Below are positions 8,429 to 17,274 of a stretch of 64,000 nucleotides of DNA, piece by piece. A program made the translations under genes and the position numbers. The notes beneath the pieces are model-generated. The model was not told the DNA's origin, made no database searches, and saw only the letters and a program-made list of their open reading frames with translations. The first letter of the stretch is position 1; each line of letters starts with the position of its first letter. Source of the DNA: Lysinibacillus boronitolerans JCM 21713 = 10a = NBRC 103108 (GTDB taxonomy: Bacteria > Bacillota > Bacilli > Bacillales_A > Planococcaceae); contig NZ_JPVR01000066.1 in assembly GCF_000772935.1 (NCBI RefSeq), positions 45,867 to 109,866 of the forward strand, read 5' to 3'.

Positions 8429-8707
8429 TTATATCTCATTAAGAATTTTTTGTATGGCAGTTACATATATGGCATTTCTCAGTGCATCTATTTCGGTATC
8501 TGTCAGATTATAAGAAGGCTCGACTATAACGACATCCTTATTTTTGCTTAGATCGTTTATAGGACGCATATCAATCGTAAAGGTTGTTTGTTCTTTAAGC
8601 AGAGAGTTTTCTCTTTTGAGCTTTTTATTCTCTGCCATAAGCATTCCAACCAATGCCTTTGTTGTTGGTTCGGAGATACTTGCTAAGATATCATCGTTTA
8701 CAGGCAA
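8429..8707 (-). CDS. Unrecognised 92-residue coiled-coil protein, possibly a 5'-truncated fragment
   Basis: The frame contains a charged coiled-coil stretch (MAENKKLKRENSLLKEQ, about residues 23-39) and a helical end. No family was recognised; small accessory proteins of transposons and integrases have similar helices. The first codon is TTG at 8707 with no ribosome site. The frame stays open about five codons further into sequence that belongs to the truncated aminotransferase on the other strand. I infer that it was cut at the same junction (about 8705-8710) and may not be a complete gene. Confidence 0.4.
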   Translation of the reverse strand: MPVNDDILASISEPTTKALVGMLMAENKKLKRENSLLKEQTTFTIDMRPINDLSKNKDVVIVEPSYNLTDTEIDALRNAIYVTAIQKILNEI

Positions 8708-9091
8708 AAGGCACTGATTCCATTTTTACGTTCAGACCGAATGCATGCCCATTTAGAAAAACTGCGCATTGCGCTTGAGATAAGAAGAGATCAGACGATT
8801 GCATTGTTGAATAAGCATGCACCAAAGGGCGTTACGTGGATCGAACCAAAGGGAGGGCTTAATATTTGGGTGTCTTTACCTAGTAATGGCAATACGGACG
8901 AGCTGTTATGGAAGGCTCAACAAGCCCAAATGACCTTTTTACCAAGCTCAGCTTGTTATCCAGGAGAGCCACAATATCACCATCTTAGTATTAGTTATTC
9001 TTTTCCTGAACCGCACGACTTAACACAAGGAATCATCAAACTTTGTCAGCTTATGGAATCCTATTTACAGGACATGCCACCAGTTCGTTGA
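8708..9091 (+). pseudogene. C-terminal remnant of a MocR-type (GntR-aminotransferase) regulator
   Basis: The frame reads ALIPFLRSDRMHAHLEKLR and continues with ALEIRRDQTIALLNKH and GVTWIEPKGGLNIWVSLP. These are typical of the end of the fold-type I aminotransferase domain in MocR/PdxR-like regulators. Only about 125 of the usual 450-490 residues remain. The HTH domain, the linker and the PLP-lysine region are absent, and a stop codon appears upstream at 8684. An internal ATG at 8741 has no ribosome site. The homologous sequence begins exactly where the minus-strand coiled-coil frame begins, so a deletion or insertion joined unrelated DNA here. Confidence 0.8.
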
Positions 9092-9105
9092 TAGTTTGTT
9101 GTTCT

Positions 9106-9133
9106 TTGTTTACCTGCTGTTTGATGTTATGAT
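9106..9133 (+). promoter_or_regulatory. Candidate SigA promoter of yfmR
   Basis: TTGTTT (9106-9111) and TATGAT (9128-9133) are spaced by 16 bases, 82 bases before the ATG. Confidence 0.55.
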
Positions 9134-9215
9134 GAATAGTGGATATCAATAATCGTCTACATAAAAATCGTGTGGGCATGAACAATACCTAACATGAAAG
9201 AGATGGAATAGTGGA

Positions 9216-11102
9216 ATGAGTCATTTAATTGTACAAAATTTAACCAAAACAGTGGGCGATAAAACGCTTTTTCAAAATATTGAATTTACCATTTATGAGG
9301 GAGAGCGGGCAGGCTTAATCGGTATAAATGGAACGGGAAAATCAACCCTGTTATCCATTTTAGCTGGGGACATGGAAGCGGATTCGATGACAGTAGATCG
9401 CCCGAATAAATACCGTGTCGCTTATTTACCTCAGGAGCCTACATTTAAGTCGGGCGAAACGGTTTTACAAGCTGTCTTTGCAGGCGATTCGCCCATTTTA
9501 CAGCTGAATCGTCAATATGAGGAAACGGTTGCTGCACTAGCAAGTAACCCAACATCCGAAAGTTTACAAAAGACGTTATTTAGTCTGCAACAGCGCATGG
9601 ATGAAGAGCAGGCATGGGATGTCAATGCCCTTGCGAAGACAGCTTTAACAAAGCTAGGGATTGAAACTTTTGAAAAAGAGGTACTAACGCTATCAGGCGG
9701 CCAGCAAAAACGTGTTGCATTAGCGAAGGTGTTAATTGAACCAGCGGATCTTTACTTATTGGATGAGCCCACCAACCATTTAGATGTACAGTCTACCGAA
9801 TGGCTTCAAGAGATGGTCTTACGATTAAAGGGTGCAGTGATTTTCATCACCCACGATCGTTATTTCTTAGATGAATTATCAACACATATTTACGAGTTAG
9901 CGAATCAAACCTTGTATCGTCATACAGGGAATTACGGTGATTATTTAGAGGCGCGAGCTATTCGTGAGGAGATGCAAGCTGCTTCCGCACAGAAGGATCG
10001 CAATCGTTACCGTTCAGAATTAAAATGGATTCGTCGTGGTGCGAAGGCGCGTTCAACCAAGCAAAAGGCTCGTATTCAACGCTTTGAAAAGCTAGAAGAA
10101 AACCTAGAACGCAAATCAGAAGATGTTTCCTTGGATATGGGACTTGCGACAACACGTCTTGGTCGTAAAGTGCTGGAGGCTGAGAATATTTCGAAAGCCT
10201 TTGGACAGCAAAAAATCCTTGAAAACTTCTCATTTTTACTACAGCAGGGTGATCGAATTGGCATTATCGGCGCGAACGGTGTAGGAAAATCAACTTTATT
10301 GAACATGCTAGCAGGAGAGCTGACACCCGATCAAGGTGAAATTCTTGTTGGGTCAACAGTCAAGTTGGCACATTTCAAGCAAACATTGCCGAAAATGAAT
10401 GAAAATGAGCGCATGATTGAATATATACGTGAGGCTTCAAATGATATTACAGATGCAGAGGGTGTCCGTTACTCAGCTGCTCAAATGCTGGAGCGCTTTT
10501 TATTCCCGCTGCATGCTCATGGTACACCAATTGGAAAATTATCGGGCGGTGAGCGCAAGCGCCTTCATTTATTACGTTTATTGATGGAGCAACCAAACGT
10601 GTTATTACTTGATGAGCCCACGAATGATCTGGATATTGAAACATTGGGTGTGCTAGAGGATTTCATCGAGCATTTCCCAGGCGTGGTTATCACGATTTCC
10701 CATGATCGTTTCTTCCTCGACCGTATTGCGAAAAAGCTTTGGATACTAGATGGTCAGGGACAAGTAGAGGAAACACTGGATCTATACAGTGAGTATCTGG
10801 AGAAACGTGAGCAGGCAGCTACTGTCAAAGTAGAAACGCCAAAAGTGGAAAAGGCCAAATCCGAAAAGCCAAAATCAGACAAGAAAAAGCTTTCATTTAA
10901 AGAGCAAAAAGAATGGGAAACGATTGCAGACGAGATAGAGAAAACAGAAACTGCTATTATGGAGACCGAAGAAGGAATCGCAAATGCAGGCTCAGATTTT
11001 ACCAAGCTACAGGAATTAACAGCTAAGTTGGATGAGCTAAATGCACAGTATGAGCATCTAATTGAAAGATGGTCGTATTTAGATGAAATAGTTAACGGAT
11101 AA
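9216..11102 (+). CDS. yfmR: ABC-F family ATPase (YfmR/Uup-like)
   Basis: This 628-residue cytoplasmic protein has two ABC ATPase domains and no membrane segments. Walker A motifs are GINGTGKST (about 36) and GANGVGKST (about 350). Signature motifs are LSGGQQKRV and LSGGERKRL, with Walker B LLDEPTNHLD and LLDEPTNDLD. The linker RRGAKARSTKQKARIQRFEKL and a charged C-terminal coiled coil are typical of YfmR/Uup. ABC-F proteins act on the ribosome; YfmR relieves stalled translation in Bacillus. ypgR follows 12 bases downstream, so the two are probably co-transcribed. Confidence 0.88.
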   Translation: MSHLIVQNLTKTVGDKTLFQNIEFTIYEGERAGLIGINGTGKSTLLSILAGDMEADSMTVDRPNKYRVAYLPQEPTFKSGETVLQAVFAGDSPILQLNRQYEETVAALASNPTSESLQKTLFSLQQRMDEEQAWDVNALAKTALTKLGIETFEKEVLTLSGGQQKRVALAKVLIEPADLYLLDEPTNHLDVQSTEWLQEMVLRLKGAVIFITHDRYFLDELSTHIYELANQTLYRHTGNYGDYLEARAIREEMQAASAQKDRNRYRSELKWIRRGAKARSTKQKARIQRFEKLEENLERKSEDVSLDMGLATTRLGRKVLEAENISKAFGQQKILENFSFLLQQGDRIGIIGANGVGKSTLLNMLAGELTPDQGEILVGSTVKLAHFKQTLPKMNENERMIEYIREASNDITDAEGVRYSAAQMLERFLFPLHAHGTPIGKLSGGERKRLHLLRLLMEQPNVLLLDEPTNDLDIETLGVLEDFIEHFPGVVITISHDRFFLDRIAKKLWILDGQGQVEETLDLYSEYLEKREQAATVKVETPKVEKAKSEKPKSDKKKLSFKEQKEWETIADEIEKTETAIMETEEGIANAGSDFTKLQELTAKLDELNAQYEHLIERWSYLDEIVNG

Positions 11103-11114
11103 GGAGCGATAGAC

Positions 11115-12242
11115 ATGAAGATTATTACCATTGAACCGACGCCAAGTCCCAATTCTATGAAGATTGTTGTTGATACAGAGCTACCGTTCGGGAAAAGCTA
11201 TAATTTTACAAAGGATAATAAAGACGAAGCAACTGGCGAGGCGGCTGCTATTTTAGCGATTGAAGGAGTAAAGGGCGTTTACCACGTAGCCGATTTCTTT
11301 GCGGTTGAGCGCAATGCCAAATATGCATGGGAAGGTATTTTAGCAGGTATTCGTCAAGTGTTAGGGGAAGATGTCCAAACACAAGAAGAAACGGTTGTGG
11401 CCAATGAATTTTATGGAGAGGTTTATGTGCATGTACAGTTTTACAAGCAGGTGCCTTTACAAGTAAAAGTTTTTGATAACCAACGCGAATATCGTATTAG
11501 CTGTGGAGACCGTTTTGTCGATGCTTTTAATCAAATTATTGAGTCAGCAGTAGATGAAAACTATATTTTCCAACGTAAGTGGATTGATTATGGGGTTCGC
11601 TACGGTGAGCTGGAGGAAATTGCTGAAACAGTCAAGCAGGAGATCGATGTCACTTATTCTGCAGACCGTTTAGCGGAAATTGTCGCAGCAATCAATAATG
11701 ATGGTGAAAAAGCGGCTGTGAAAACGGACAAACTCAAAGTTACGGTAGAGCAGTTCCAGCAACCTGAATGGGAGAAACGCTTCCAGCTGCTCGATCAAAT
11801 GGCTGATCCTGAGCTAGACGATCTACCGCTATTAGATTTAGCCTTACAGGATGAACAAATGTCTATCCGTCGACTAGCTACCGTGTACTTAGGCATGATT
11901 GAGGATGTGGCAGTTGTACCTTATTTAGAAAGAGCCCTACAAGATAAAAGTGCAGCAGTGCGTCGAACAGCAGGTGACTGTATGAGTGACCTTGGCTTTG
12001 TAGAATTTGAAGAAGCCATGCAGCAAGCCTTACAGGACAAAAACAAATTGGTTCGCTGGCGAGCAGCGATGTATTTATATGAGGTCGGCACGGAGCAATC
12101 CTTACCAGCATTGAAGGCTGCTGAGGACGACAAAGAATTCGAAGTGAAGCTACAAGTGAAAATGGCCATTGCCCGTATCGAACAGGGCGAGGAAGCAAAA
12201 GGCTCGGTCTGGAAGCAAATGACCGAATCCCGTCAACAATAA
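11115..12242 (+). CDS. ypgR: Conserved virulence factor C family protein (YpgR-like)
   Basis: This 375-residue protein has an N-terminal Nfu/NifU-N-like domain (about 1-90, PTPSPNSMKIVVD ... EGVKGVYHVADFFAVERN) and a C-terminal HEAT-like repeat region (about 215-360, with LLDLALQDEQMSIRRLATVYLG and related units). Length and order match CvfC/YpgR proteins. Their biochemical role is unclear; the Nfu-type domain hints at a link with iron-sulfur proteins. Start: ATG after AAGGAGCG. Confidence 0.85.
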   Translation: MKIITIEPTPSPNSMKIVVDTELPFGKSYNFTKDNKDEATGEAAAILAIEGVKGVYHVADFFAVERNAKYAWEGILAGIRQVLGEDVQTQEETVVANEFYGEVYVHVQFYKQVPLQVKVFDNQREYRISCGDRFVDAFNQIIESAVDENYIFQRKWIDYGVRYGELEEIAETVKQEIDVTYSADRLAEIVAAINNDGEKAAVKTDKLKVTVEQFQQPEWEKRFQLLDQMADPELDDLPLLDLALQDEQMSIRRLATVYLGMIEDVAVVPYLERALQDKSAAVRRTAGDCMSDLGFVEFEEAMQQALQDKNKLVRWRAAMYLYEVGTEQSLPALKAAEDDKEFEVKLQVKMAIARIEQGEEAKGSVWKQMTESRQQ

Positions 12243-12247
12243 TCAGG

Positions 12248-12276
12248 AAAAAACCAGCATGTGCTGGTTTTTTTCT
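12248..12276 (+). terminator. Intrinsic terminator after ypgR
   Basis: A compact hairpin AAACCAGCA-TG-TGCTGGTTT is flanked by A and T runs and lies directly after the stop codon. Confidence 0.9.
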
Positions 12277-12319
12277 GTTTTGTCATGGTTGGATTTGCGC
12301 TCATAAGTGGTTGAGGCTG

Positions 12320-12495
12320 CTCCTGAATAGTGAGGGTCTTGCTCCAAGAAGTGAGCGAACCACTCCAAAGGAATGAAGACCTACTCCAAAAAATTGGAAA
12401 GCCGCTCCTGAGAAGTGAGGACCTGCTCAAAAGAACCAAAGACTCTTTCTCCAAATTAAAGAAATCTCGCTCAAAAAAGTATTACCCTCTTCCAA
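12320..12495. repeat. Degenerate 21-bp tandem array with CTCC core
   Basis: CTCC (or CTCA) cores begin at 12320, 12342, 12363, 12384, 12405, 12426, then 12449 and 12470, so most steps are 21 bases. Typical units read CTCCAAGAAGTGAGCGAACC and CTCCTGAGAAGTGAGGACCT. The array follows the ypgR terminator. On the minus strand the core reads GGAG. It is more decayed than the arrays at 41.6 and 63.6 kb but has the same phase. The rest of the gap to 12728 is AT-rich and holds nothing else I can identify. Confidence 0.6.
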
Positions 12496-12728
12496 ACTAA
12501 CAATATTCTAACCAACTCAAAATTAAAAACAATACTCTCTTTCATTCAATGAATTGATCGAAAAACCGTGTAAAACAGAAAAAAATGTTGTTTTCTAGTG
12601 ATTTATTGCTAAACAAAAAGTTAAGGGCGTTCTTTGAATCATTAACATATTGTCTAGTTTCATAGAGAAAGGACAATGTTAAAATAACATAAATTCAGAA
12701 TATTCTTTAAAAATAGGAGGTCCTTTGC

Positions 12729-13961
12729 ATGACAGTAACTAGTTTAAAGACAACAAAATCGTATGTGCGTGATCGTGAGGCGGTCATCGATCTAACACAG
12801 AAGCTCGTGCGCATTGAAAGCGTTTACCGTGAGAACGATCCGAAGGGCAATGAGCAAGAGGTGGCAACTTTTGTAGCGGCGTATTTACGAGATATCGGGA
12901 TCGAGACGCATATCGAGGAGGTTGTGCCAGGGCGACCGAATGTCATTGGCATTATTGATTCGGGCAAGCCTGGGAAAACATTACTTTTCGAAGGACATAC
13001 GGATGTGGTGACAGAGGGCAATCGAGAGGCTTGGGCCTATGATCCATTTGGAGCAGAAATTGTAGATGGGCGTATGTATGGCAGGGGAACGAATGATACA
13101 AAAGGGAATCTTGCTTGTATGATTACGGCTTGTCAGTCATTGCTACTAGATCAAGAGGCGTTTACGGGCAAGATTATTTTATGTATTCCTTGTGATGAAG
13201 AAGGGCTTATGCTAGGCATTAAACATTTTATTAAAAATGGTTGGGCTGATGGCGTGGATGGTGCGATTATCTGTGAGCCACAGGAAAATAATGTGTGTAT
13301 TGCACAACGTGGGGCTATTCGTTTACAGGTAGATATTTTCGGAAAAATGGCGCATGGTGCGATTTCATGGAGTGGCATCAATCCTAACTGGCGTATGGCG
13401 CGCTTCATCGTAGAGCTTGAAAAGCTGGAAAAAGAGGAGCAAGCACGATTAGGGCGTGATCCAATGCTGAATTGGCCATCTATTACACCTACGATTTTAC
13501 GTGCGCCTGTAAAAGGCGATGCACAAATCAATGTTATTCCGGATCACTGTATGACAACACTCGATATTCGTACGGTGCCTGCGCAGGACCATGATGAACT
13601 GCTCGGCAAGATTGAAGCGATTATTAAACGATTACAAGCAGATGATCCTGATTTCAAAGTTGAACTGACAGTTCTTGATAACCGACCTGCAACTGCAACA
13701 GCGAAGGAAGACCCTGTTGTACAGGCTATTTATGAGGCTGTGGCAGAGGTAACAGAAAAGGAACCAAAATATAACGGTGTTCCAGGTGCGACAGATGGTA
13801 CGTTTCTTCATGTGCATGGTATTCCCATTGTAACGGTTGGTGCAGGAGATCGAGAAATCCCTCATCAAATCAATGAGTATGTGGATATTGAAGAATTGGC
13901 AGAAACAACAGCCATTTACCGTTTAGCAGCATTAAAATTTTTGGCGGGTGATGCACAATGA
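12729..13961 (+). CDS. M20 family metallopeptidase (ArgE/DapE type)
   Basis: This 410-residue protein has the two-zinc M20 pattern: FEGHTDV (H90), RGTNDTKG (D123), PCDEEG (E157-158), ICEPQ, and a late histidine in REIPHQINEYVD. The dimerisation domain lies about 190-305. M20 enzymes hydrolyse amide bonds such as N-acyl, N-carbamoyl or dipeptide bonds; specificity is unknown. Start: ATG 7 bases after AGGAGGTC. It is the first gene of a ten-gene operon ending at 23638 and overlaps the next gene by 4 bases (ATGA). Confidence 0.88.
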   Translation: MTVTSLKTTKSYVRDREAVIDLTQKLVRIESVYRENDPKGNEQEVATFVAAYLRDIGIETHIEEVVPGRPNVIGIIDSGKPGKTLLFEGHTDVVTEGNREAWAYDPFGAEIVDGRMYGRGTNDTKGNLACMITACQSLLLDQEAFTGKIILCIPCDEEGLMLGIKHFIKNGWADGVDGAIICEPQENNVCIAQRGAIRLQVDIFGKMAHGAISWSGINPNWRMARFIVELEKLEKEEQARLGRDPMLNWPSITPTILRAPVKGDAQINVIPDHCMTTLDIRTVPAQDHDELLGKIEAIIKRLQADDPDFKVELTVLDNRPATATAKEDPVVQAIYEAVAEVTEKEPKYNGVPGATDGTFLHVHGIPIVTVGAGDREIPHQINEYVDIEELAETTAIYRLAALKFLAGDAQ

Positions 13962-15046
13962 CGGCTATCAAAATAGCAGTAATACCAGGAGATGGCATAG
14001 GAAAAGAGGTTATGCAGGAAGCGTTAAAAGTTTTAAATTGTTTGCAAGAACAACATAGCTCCTTACAAATTGAAACAACCATCTTTCCTTGGAGCTCCGA
14101 TTACTACGTGCAGCATGGCTGTATGATGCCTAATGATGCACTGGCAACACTTCAAACATATGATGCGATTTTATTTGGTGCTATTGGCGATGCTCGTGTG
14201 CCCGATGATGTTACCGTTTGGGAATTAATTATGCCCATTCGAAAGCATTTTCAGCAATATGTGAATTTCCGTCCTATTAAATCGCTACCTGGAATAGCGT
14301 CGCCCTTGGCTAACGGAAAAGAAATTGACTTTGTGATCTTCCGTGAAAATGCAGAGGGTGAATATTCGGACAGTGGTGGCCGACTGTACCAACAGCAGCC
14401 GCAGGAAATGACGATTCAAAATACAATCATGACACGAATTGGGATTGAAAAGATTGTCCATGCTGCCTGTGATTATGCGAAGCAACACGGTAAAACCAAA
14501 ATAACAAGTGCGACAAAATCGAATGCCATTATTCATTCGATGAAATTCTGGGACGAGCATACTAGCAAAACGGTGGCGCAAAGCTCACCAGCACTACAGC
14601 TCGAATCCATTTATATCGATGCGCTCGTCGCCTATTTCGTAGAACGACCACAGAATTTTGAGGTGGTGGTGGCGTCCAATTTGTTTGGCGATATTTTATC
14701 CGATTTAGGCTCTGCTATTGTCGGAGGACTTGGTCTATCACCATCAGCCAACCTGAACCCCGAAAAGGATTTTCCATCGATGTTTGAGCCTGTTCATGGC
14801 TCAGCACCAGATATTGCAGGTAAGGGCATTGCCAATCCAATCGCTCAAATTTGGTCGCTTGCTTTATTGCTTGGCCATCAAGGCAGACCAGATTTAGAAC
14901 AGCTCATTGTTAAAGCCATTACAGCAGTGCTACAAGAAGGGGTCGTGAAAACGGCAGATATTGGTGGACAAGCGACAACAGCACAAATGGGTGATGCGAT
15001 CTGTCAGGAAATTATTAATAGAACTTTAACAGCAGGAGGTGTTTAG
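13958..15046 (+). CDS. Isocitrate/isopropylmalate dehydrogenase family protein (tartrate/D-malate dehydrogenase-like)
   Basis: This 362-residue beta-decarboxylating dehydrogenase has IPGDGIGKEV (residues 9-18), FRENAEGEYSDSGGR, ASNLFGDILSDLGSAIVGGLG (metal-binding aspartates) and FEPVHGSAPDIAGKGIANP (NAD site). The sequence around DARVPDDVTVWELIMPIRKHFQQYVN resembles the tartrate/D-malate dehydrogenase (YcsA/TtuC) branch rather than LeuB. Members oxidise and decarboxylate 2-hydroxy acids. No leucine genes are nearby, so a catabolic role in this operon is likely. Confidence 0.87.
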   Translation: MTAIKIAVIPGDGIGKEVMQEALKVLNCLQEQHSSLQIETTIFPWSSDYYVQHGCMMPNDALATLQTYDAILFGAIGDARVPDDVTVWELIMPIRKHFQQYVNFRPIKSLPGIASPLANGKEIDFVIFRENAEGEYSDSGGRLYQQQPQEMTIQNTIMTRIGIEKIVHAACDYAKQHGKTKITSATKSNAIIHSMKFWDEHTSKTVAQSSPALQLESIYIDALVAYFVERPQNFEVVVASNLFGDILSDLGSAIVGGLGLSPSANLNPEKDFPSMFEPVHGSAPDIAGKGIANPIAQIWSLALLLGHQGRPDLEQLIVKAITAVLQEGVVKTADIGGQATTAQMGDAICQEIINRTLTAGGV

Positions 15047-15047
15047 C

Positions 15048-15794
15048 ATGTCAGTTGAGCAAAAGGTGATTGTGGTTACTGGTGCAGGAGGCGGTATGGG
15101 AAAGGCTATTATTCAAGAGCAATTAAAGCAGGGCAATCGAGTTGTTGGACTTGATCTATCCATAGATGCCTTATCAGATATTGCACAGGATGCCCTTCAA
15201 TGCTTTGAGGTCAATGTATTACAGGAGGAACGTGTGCAAGACATCTGCCAGCAGGTTTTTGATAAGTATGGCAGAATAGATGGTCTTGTTAATGCACTGG
15301 GAATTGCCCAGTCAGCTACGCCGATTGAAGAGGTCACAATGGATGAATGGAATCGTTTAATGGATGTTAATGTGAAAAGTTTATTTATCACGACAAAGGC
15401 AGTTGTACCTTTTATGAAAAAACAGCAAATGGGTTCTATTATTACAATTGCCTCCATTTCAGCAGTGCGACCAAGACCGGGCTTACAGGCTTATATTGCG
15501 TCAAAGGGTGCAGCAGAGAGCTTTACGAGAGGACTGGCAATTGAACTAGCATCTAGTCAAATTCGGGTTAATACGATTCATCCAGGACCAGCAGACACAC
15601 AAATGCTTGGTCAATTTGCCGCACAGGGTGCAGATGTAGAGCAGACGAAGCAAAGTGTCTTTGTGCAATCTGTGCCACTAGGACGATTGGTGAAGCCAGC
15701 GGATATAGCAGGAGCTGTTAATTATTTACTCTCAGATGCAGCAAGCATGGTCACAGGAACGACATTACATGTAGATGGTGGCCGTGGATTATAG
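15048..15794 (+). CDS. Short-chain dehydrogenase/reductase
   Basis: This is a 248-residue SDR with VVTGAGGGMGKAI (cofactor loop), NALGIAQ (NAG-like), a serine in ITIASISAV, YIASKGA (Y-x3-K) and the C-terminal VTGTTLHVDGGRGL. I chose the ATG at 15048, 8 bases after AGGAGG; a GTG at 15039 lies inside the ribosome site. The substrate is unknown. It lies two bases after the upstream stop and is part of the catabolic operon. Confidence 0.88.
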   Translation: MSVEQKVIVVTGAGGGMGKAIIQEQLKQGNRVVGLDLSIDALSDIAQDALQCFEVNVLQEERVQDICQQVFDKYGRIDGLVNALGIAQSATPIEEVTMDEWNRLMDVNVKSLFITTKAVVPFMKKQQMGSIITIASISAVRPRPGLQAYIASKGAAESFTRGLAIELASSQIRVNTIHPGPADTQMLGQFAAQGADVEQTKQSVFVQSVPLGRLVKPADIAGAVNYLLSDAASMVTGTTLHVDGGRGL

Positions 15795-15804
15795 GAGGGG
15801 TACA

Positions 15805-17259
15805 ATGAAAAAAATTCCTATGTTGATAGATGGTGAGTGGGTTCACGGTGATGCACAGGCATACCTCGATGTTAAGAATCCCTCAACAGGTGAAGTGATT
15901 GCACAAATTAGCAACGCGAGTAAAGAACATGTAGAAGAAGCAGTACGTGCAGCTCGTGTAGCCTTTGAGCGAGAGGACTGGCGTCAATGGAAAGCCTATG
16001 AACGTGGGCAGCTATTGATCGAATTTGCTCATTATATTCGTAAGCATGCAGAGGAATGGAGTTTACTAGAATGTCGGGATGTAGGAAAGCCCTTATCACA
16101 GGCACGAGCAGATATTGAAGCAGCGGCTCGCTATTTTGAATTTTATGGCGGTGCAGCGGATAAGGTGATGGGAGATACAATTCCGATTGAGGATGGGCTA
16201 TTAAATGCAGTAGTGCTAGAGCCAGTGGGTATTACGGTACATATTGTGCCATGGAATTATCCGATTCAAATTACGGCAAGAAGTGTAGCAGCCGCTATAG
16301 CAACTGGTAATGCAGTCATTGTGAAAAGTGCGGAGGATACACCGCTAACAACGCATGCCATTGCAGAATGGTTCGCCGATAAGTTGCCGAAAGGGATTTT
16401 CCAGCATATTACGGGCTTGGGACGAGAGGTTGGTCCTTATTTAACCTCACATCCCGATATTAATCATATTACGTTTACAGGCTCTGTTCCGACAGGAATT
16501 GCGGTGATGAAGGCGGCTGCAGAAAATGTTGTGCCTGTGACATTAGAGCTTGGTGGTAAATCTCCTAATATTGTTTTTGCGGATGCTAACATGGAGCAGG
16601 CATTAGAGGGAGTCGTACGTGCGATTATCCAAAATGCTGGTCAAACTTGTTCAGCAGGGGCACGTTTACTCATTGAGGAACGTATAAAAGACTCCTTCAT
16701 TTCACGATTAGCGCAAAGATTCCAAGCGATCCAAGTAGGACCAGGTGAAGCAGATATGGAGATGGGACCATTACTGAATGAACAACAATATAAAAAAATC
16801 ACTGCATTATTACAGCAAGCAAAGGTAGATGGCTATGTTGTGACAGGTGGGGAACCATTGACATTGGCAGGCTATGAGAAAGGCTTTTATGTTCAGCCAA
16901 CTATACTTGATGGTGTCGATCCAAATGATCCATTAGCTCAGGAGGAAATTTTCGGTCCGGTGTTAACCGTCTTGACATTTTCCACTGTAGAGGAGGCCAT
17001 CACATTAGCTAATAGTACGGACTATGGCCTAGTGGCGGGCATTTGGTCACAAAATATCGATACGGCTCATTATGTGGCAAGTCGTGTGCAGGCGGGCCAA
17101 GTATTTGTCAATAATTATGGGGCTGCTGGAGGCATTCAAATGCCATTTGGAGGCTATAAAAAAAGCGGAATTGGTCGAGAGAAGGGCTTTGTTGCACTGC
17201 GAAACTATACGCAAATGAAAAATATCGCTATACGCTATGCACCACCTAATCAACACTGA
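15805..17259 (+). CDS. Aldehyde dehydrogenase (NAD(P)+; betaine/omega-aminoaldehyde type)
   Basis: This 484-residue ALDH has PWNYP (about 149-153), FTGSVPTG, the general base in LELGGKSP (E248) and the nucleophile in GQTCSAG (C282). Its sequence style is that of betaine-aldehyde and omega-amino-aldehyde dehydrogenases, though substrate prediction is unsafe. The start is ATG 15805 after TAGGAGGGG; an upstream in-frame start at 15775 lies inside the SDR gene. It could oxidise the aldehyde made by an aminotransferase such as the one encoded at 25405. Confidence 0.9.
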   Translation: MKKIPMLIDGEWVHGDAQAYLDVKNPSTGEVIAQISNASKEHVEEAVRAARVAFEREDWRQWKAYERGQLLIEFAHYIRKHAEEWSLLECRDVGKPLSQARADIEAAARYFEFYGGAADKVMGDTIPIEDGLLNAVVLEPVGITVHIVPWNYPIQITARSVAAAIATGNAVIVKSAEDTPLTTHAIAEWFADKLPKGIFQHITGLGREVGPYLTSHPDINHITFTGSVPTGIAVMKAAAENVVPVTLELGGKSPNIVFADANMEQALEGVVRAIIQNAGQTCSAGARLLIEERIKDSFISRLAQRFQAIQVGPGEADMEMGPLLNEQQYKKITALLQQAKVDGYVVTGGEPLTLAGYEKGFYVQPTILDGVDPNDPLAQEEIFGPVLTVLTFSTVEEAITLANSTDYGLVAGIWSQNIDTAHYVASRVQAGQVFVNNYGAAGGIQMPFGGYKKSGIGREKGFVALRNYTQMKNIAIRYAPPNQH

Positions 17260-17274
17260 GATGGAGGGACGCAT

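Noticed and set aside
10754..11152. 132-codon minus-strand frame over the end of yfmR
   Set aside because: A low-complexity Ser-rich shadow of the K/E-rich coiled coil on the plus strand.
12600..12728. Sigma-54 promoter before the PucR-linked operon
   Set aside because: No GG-N10-GC -24/-12 pair was found.
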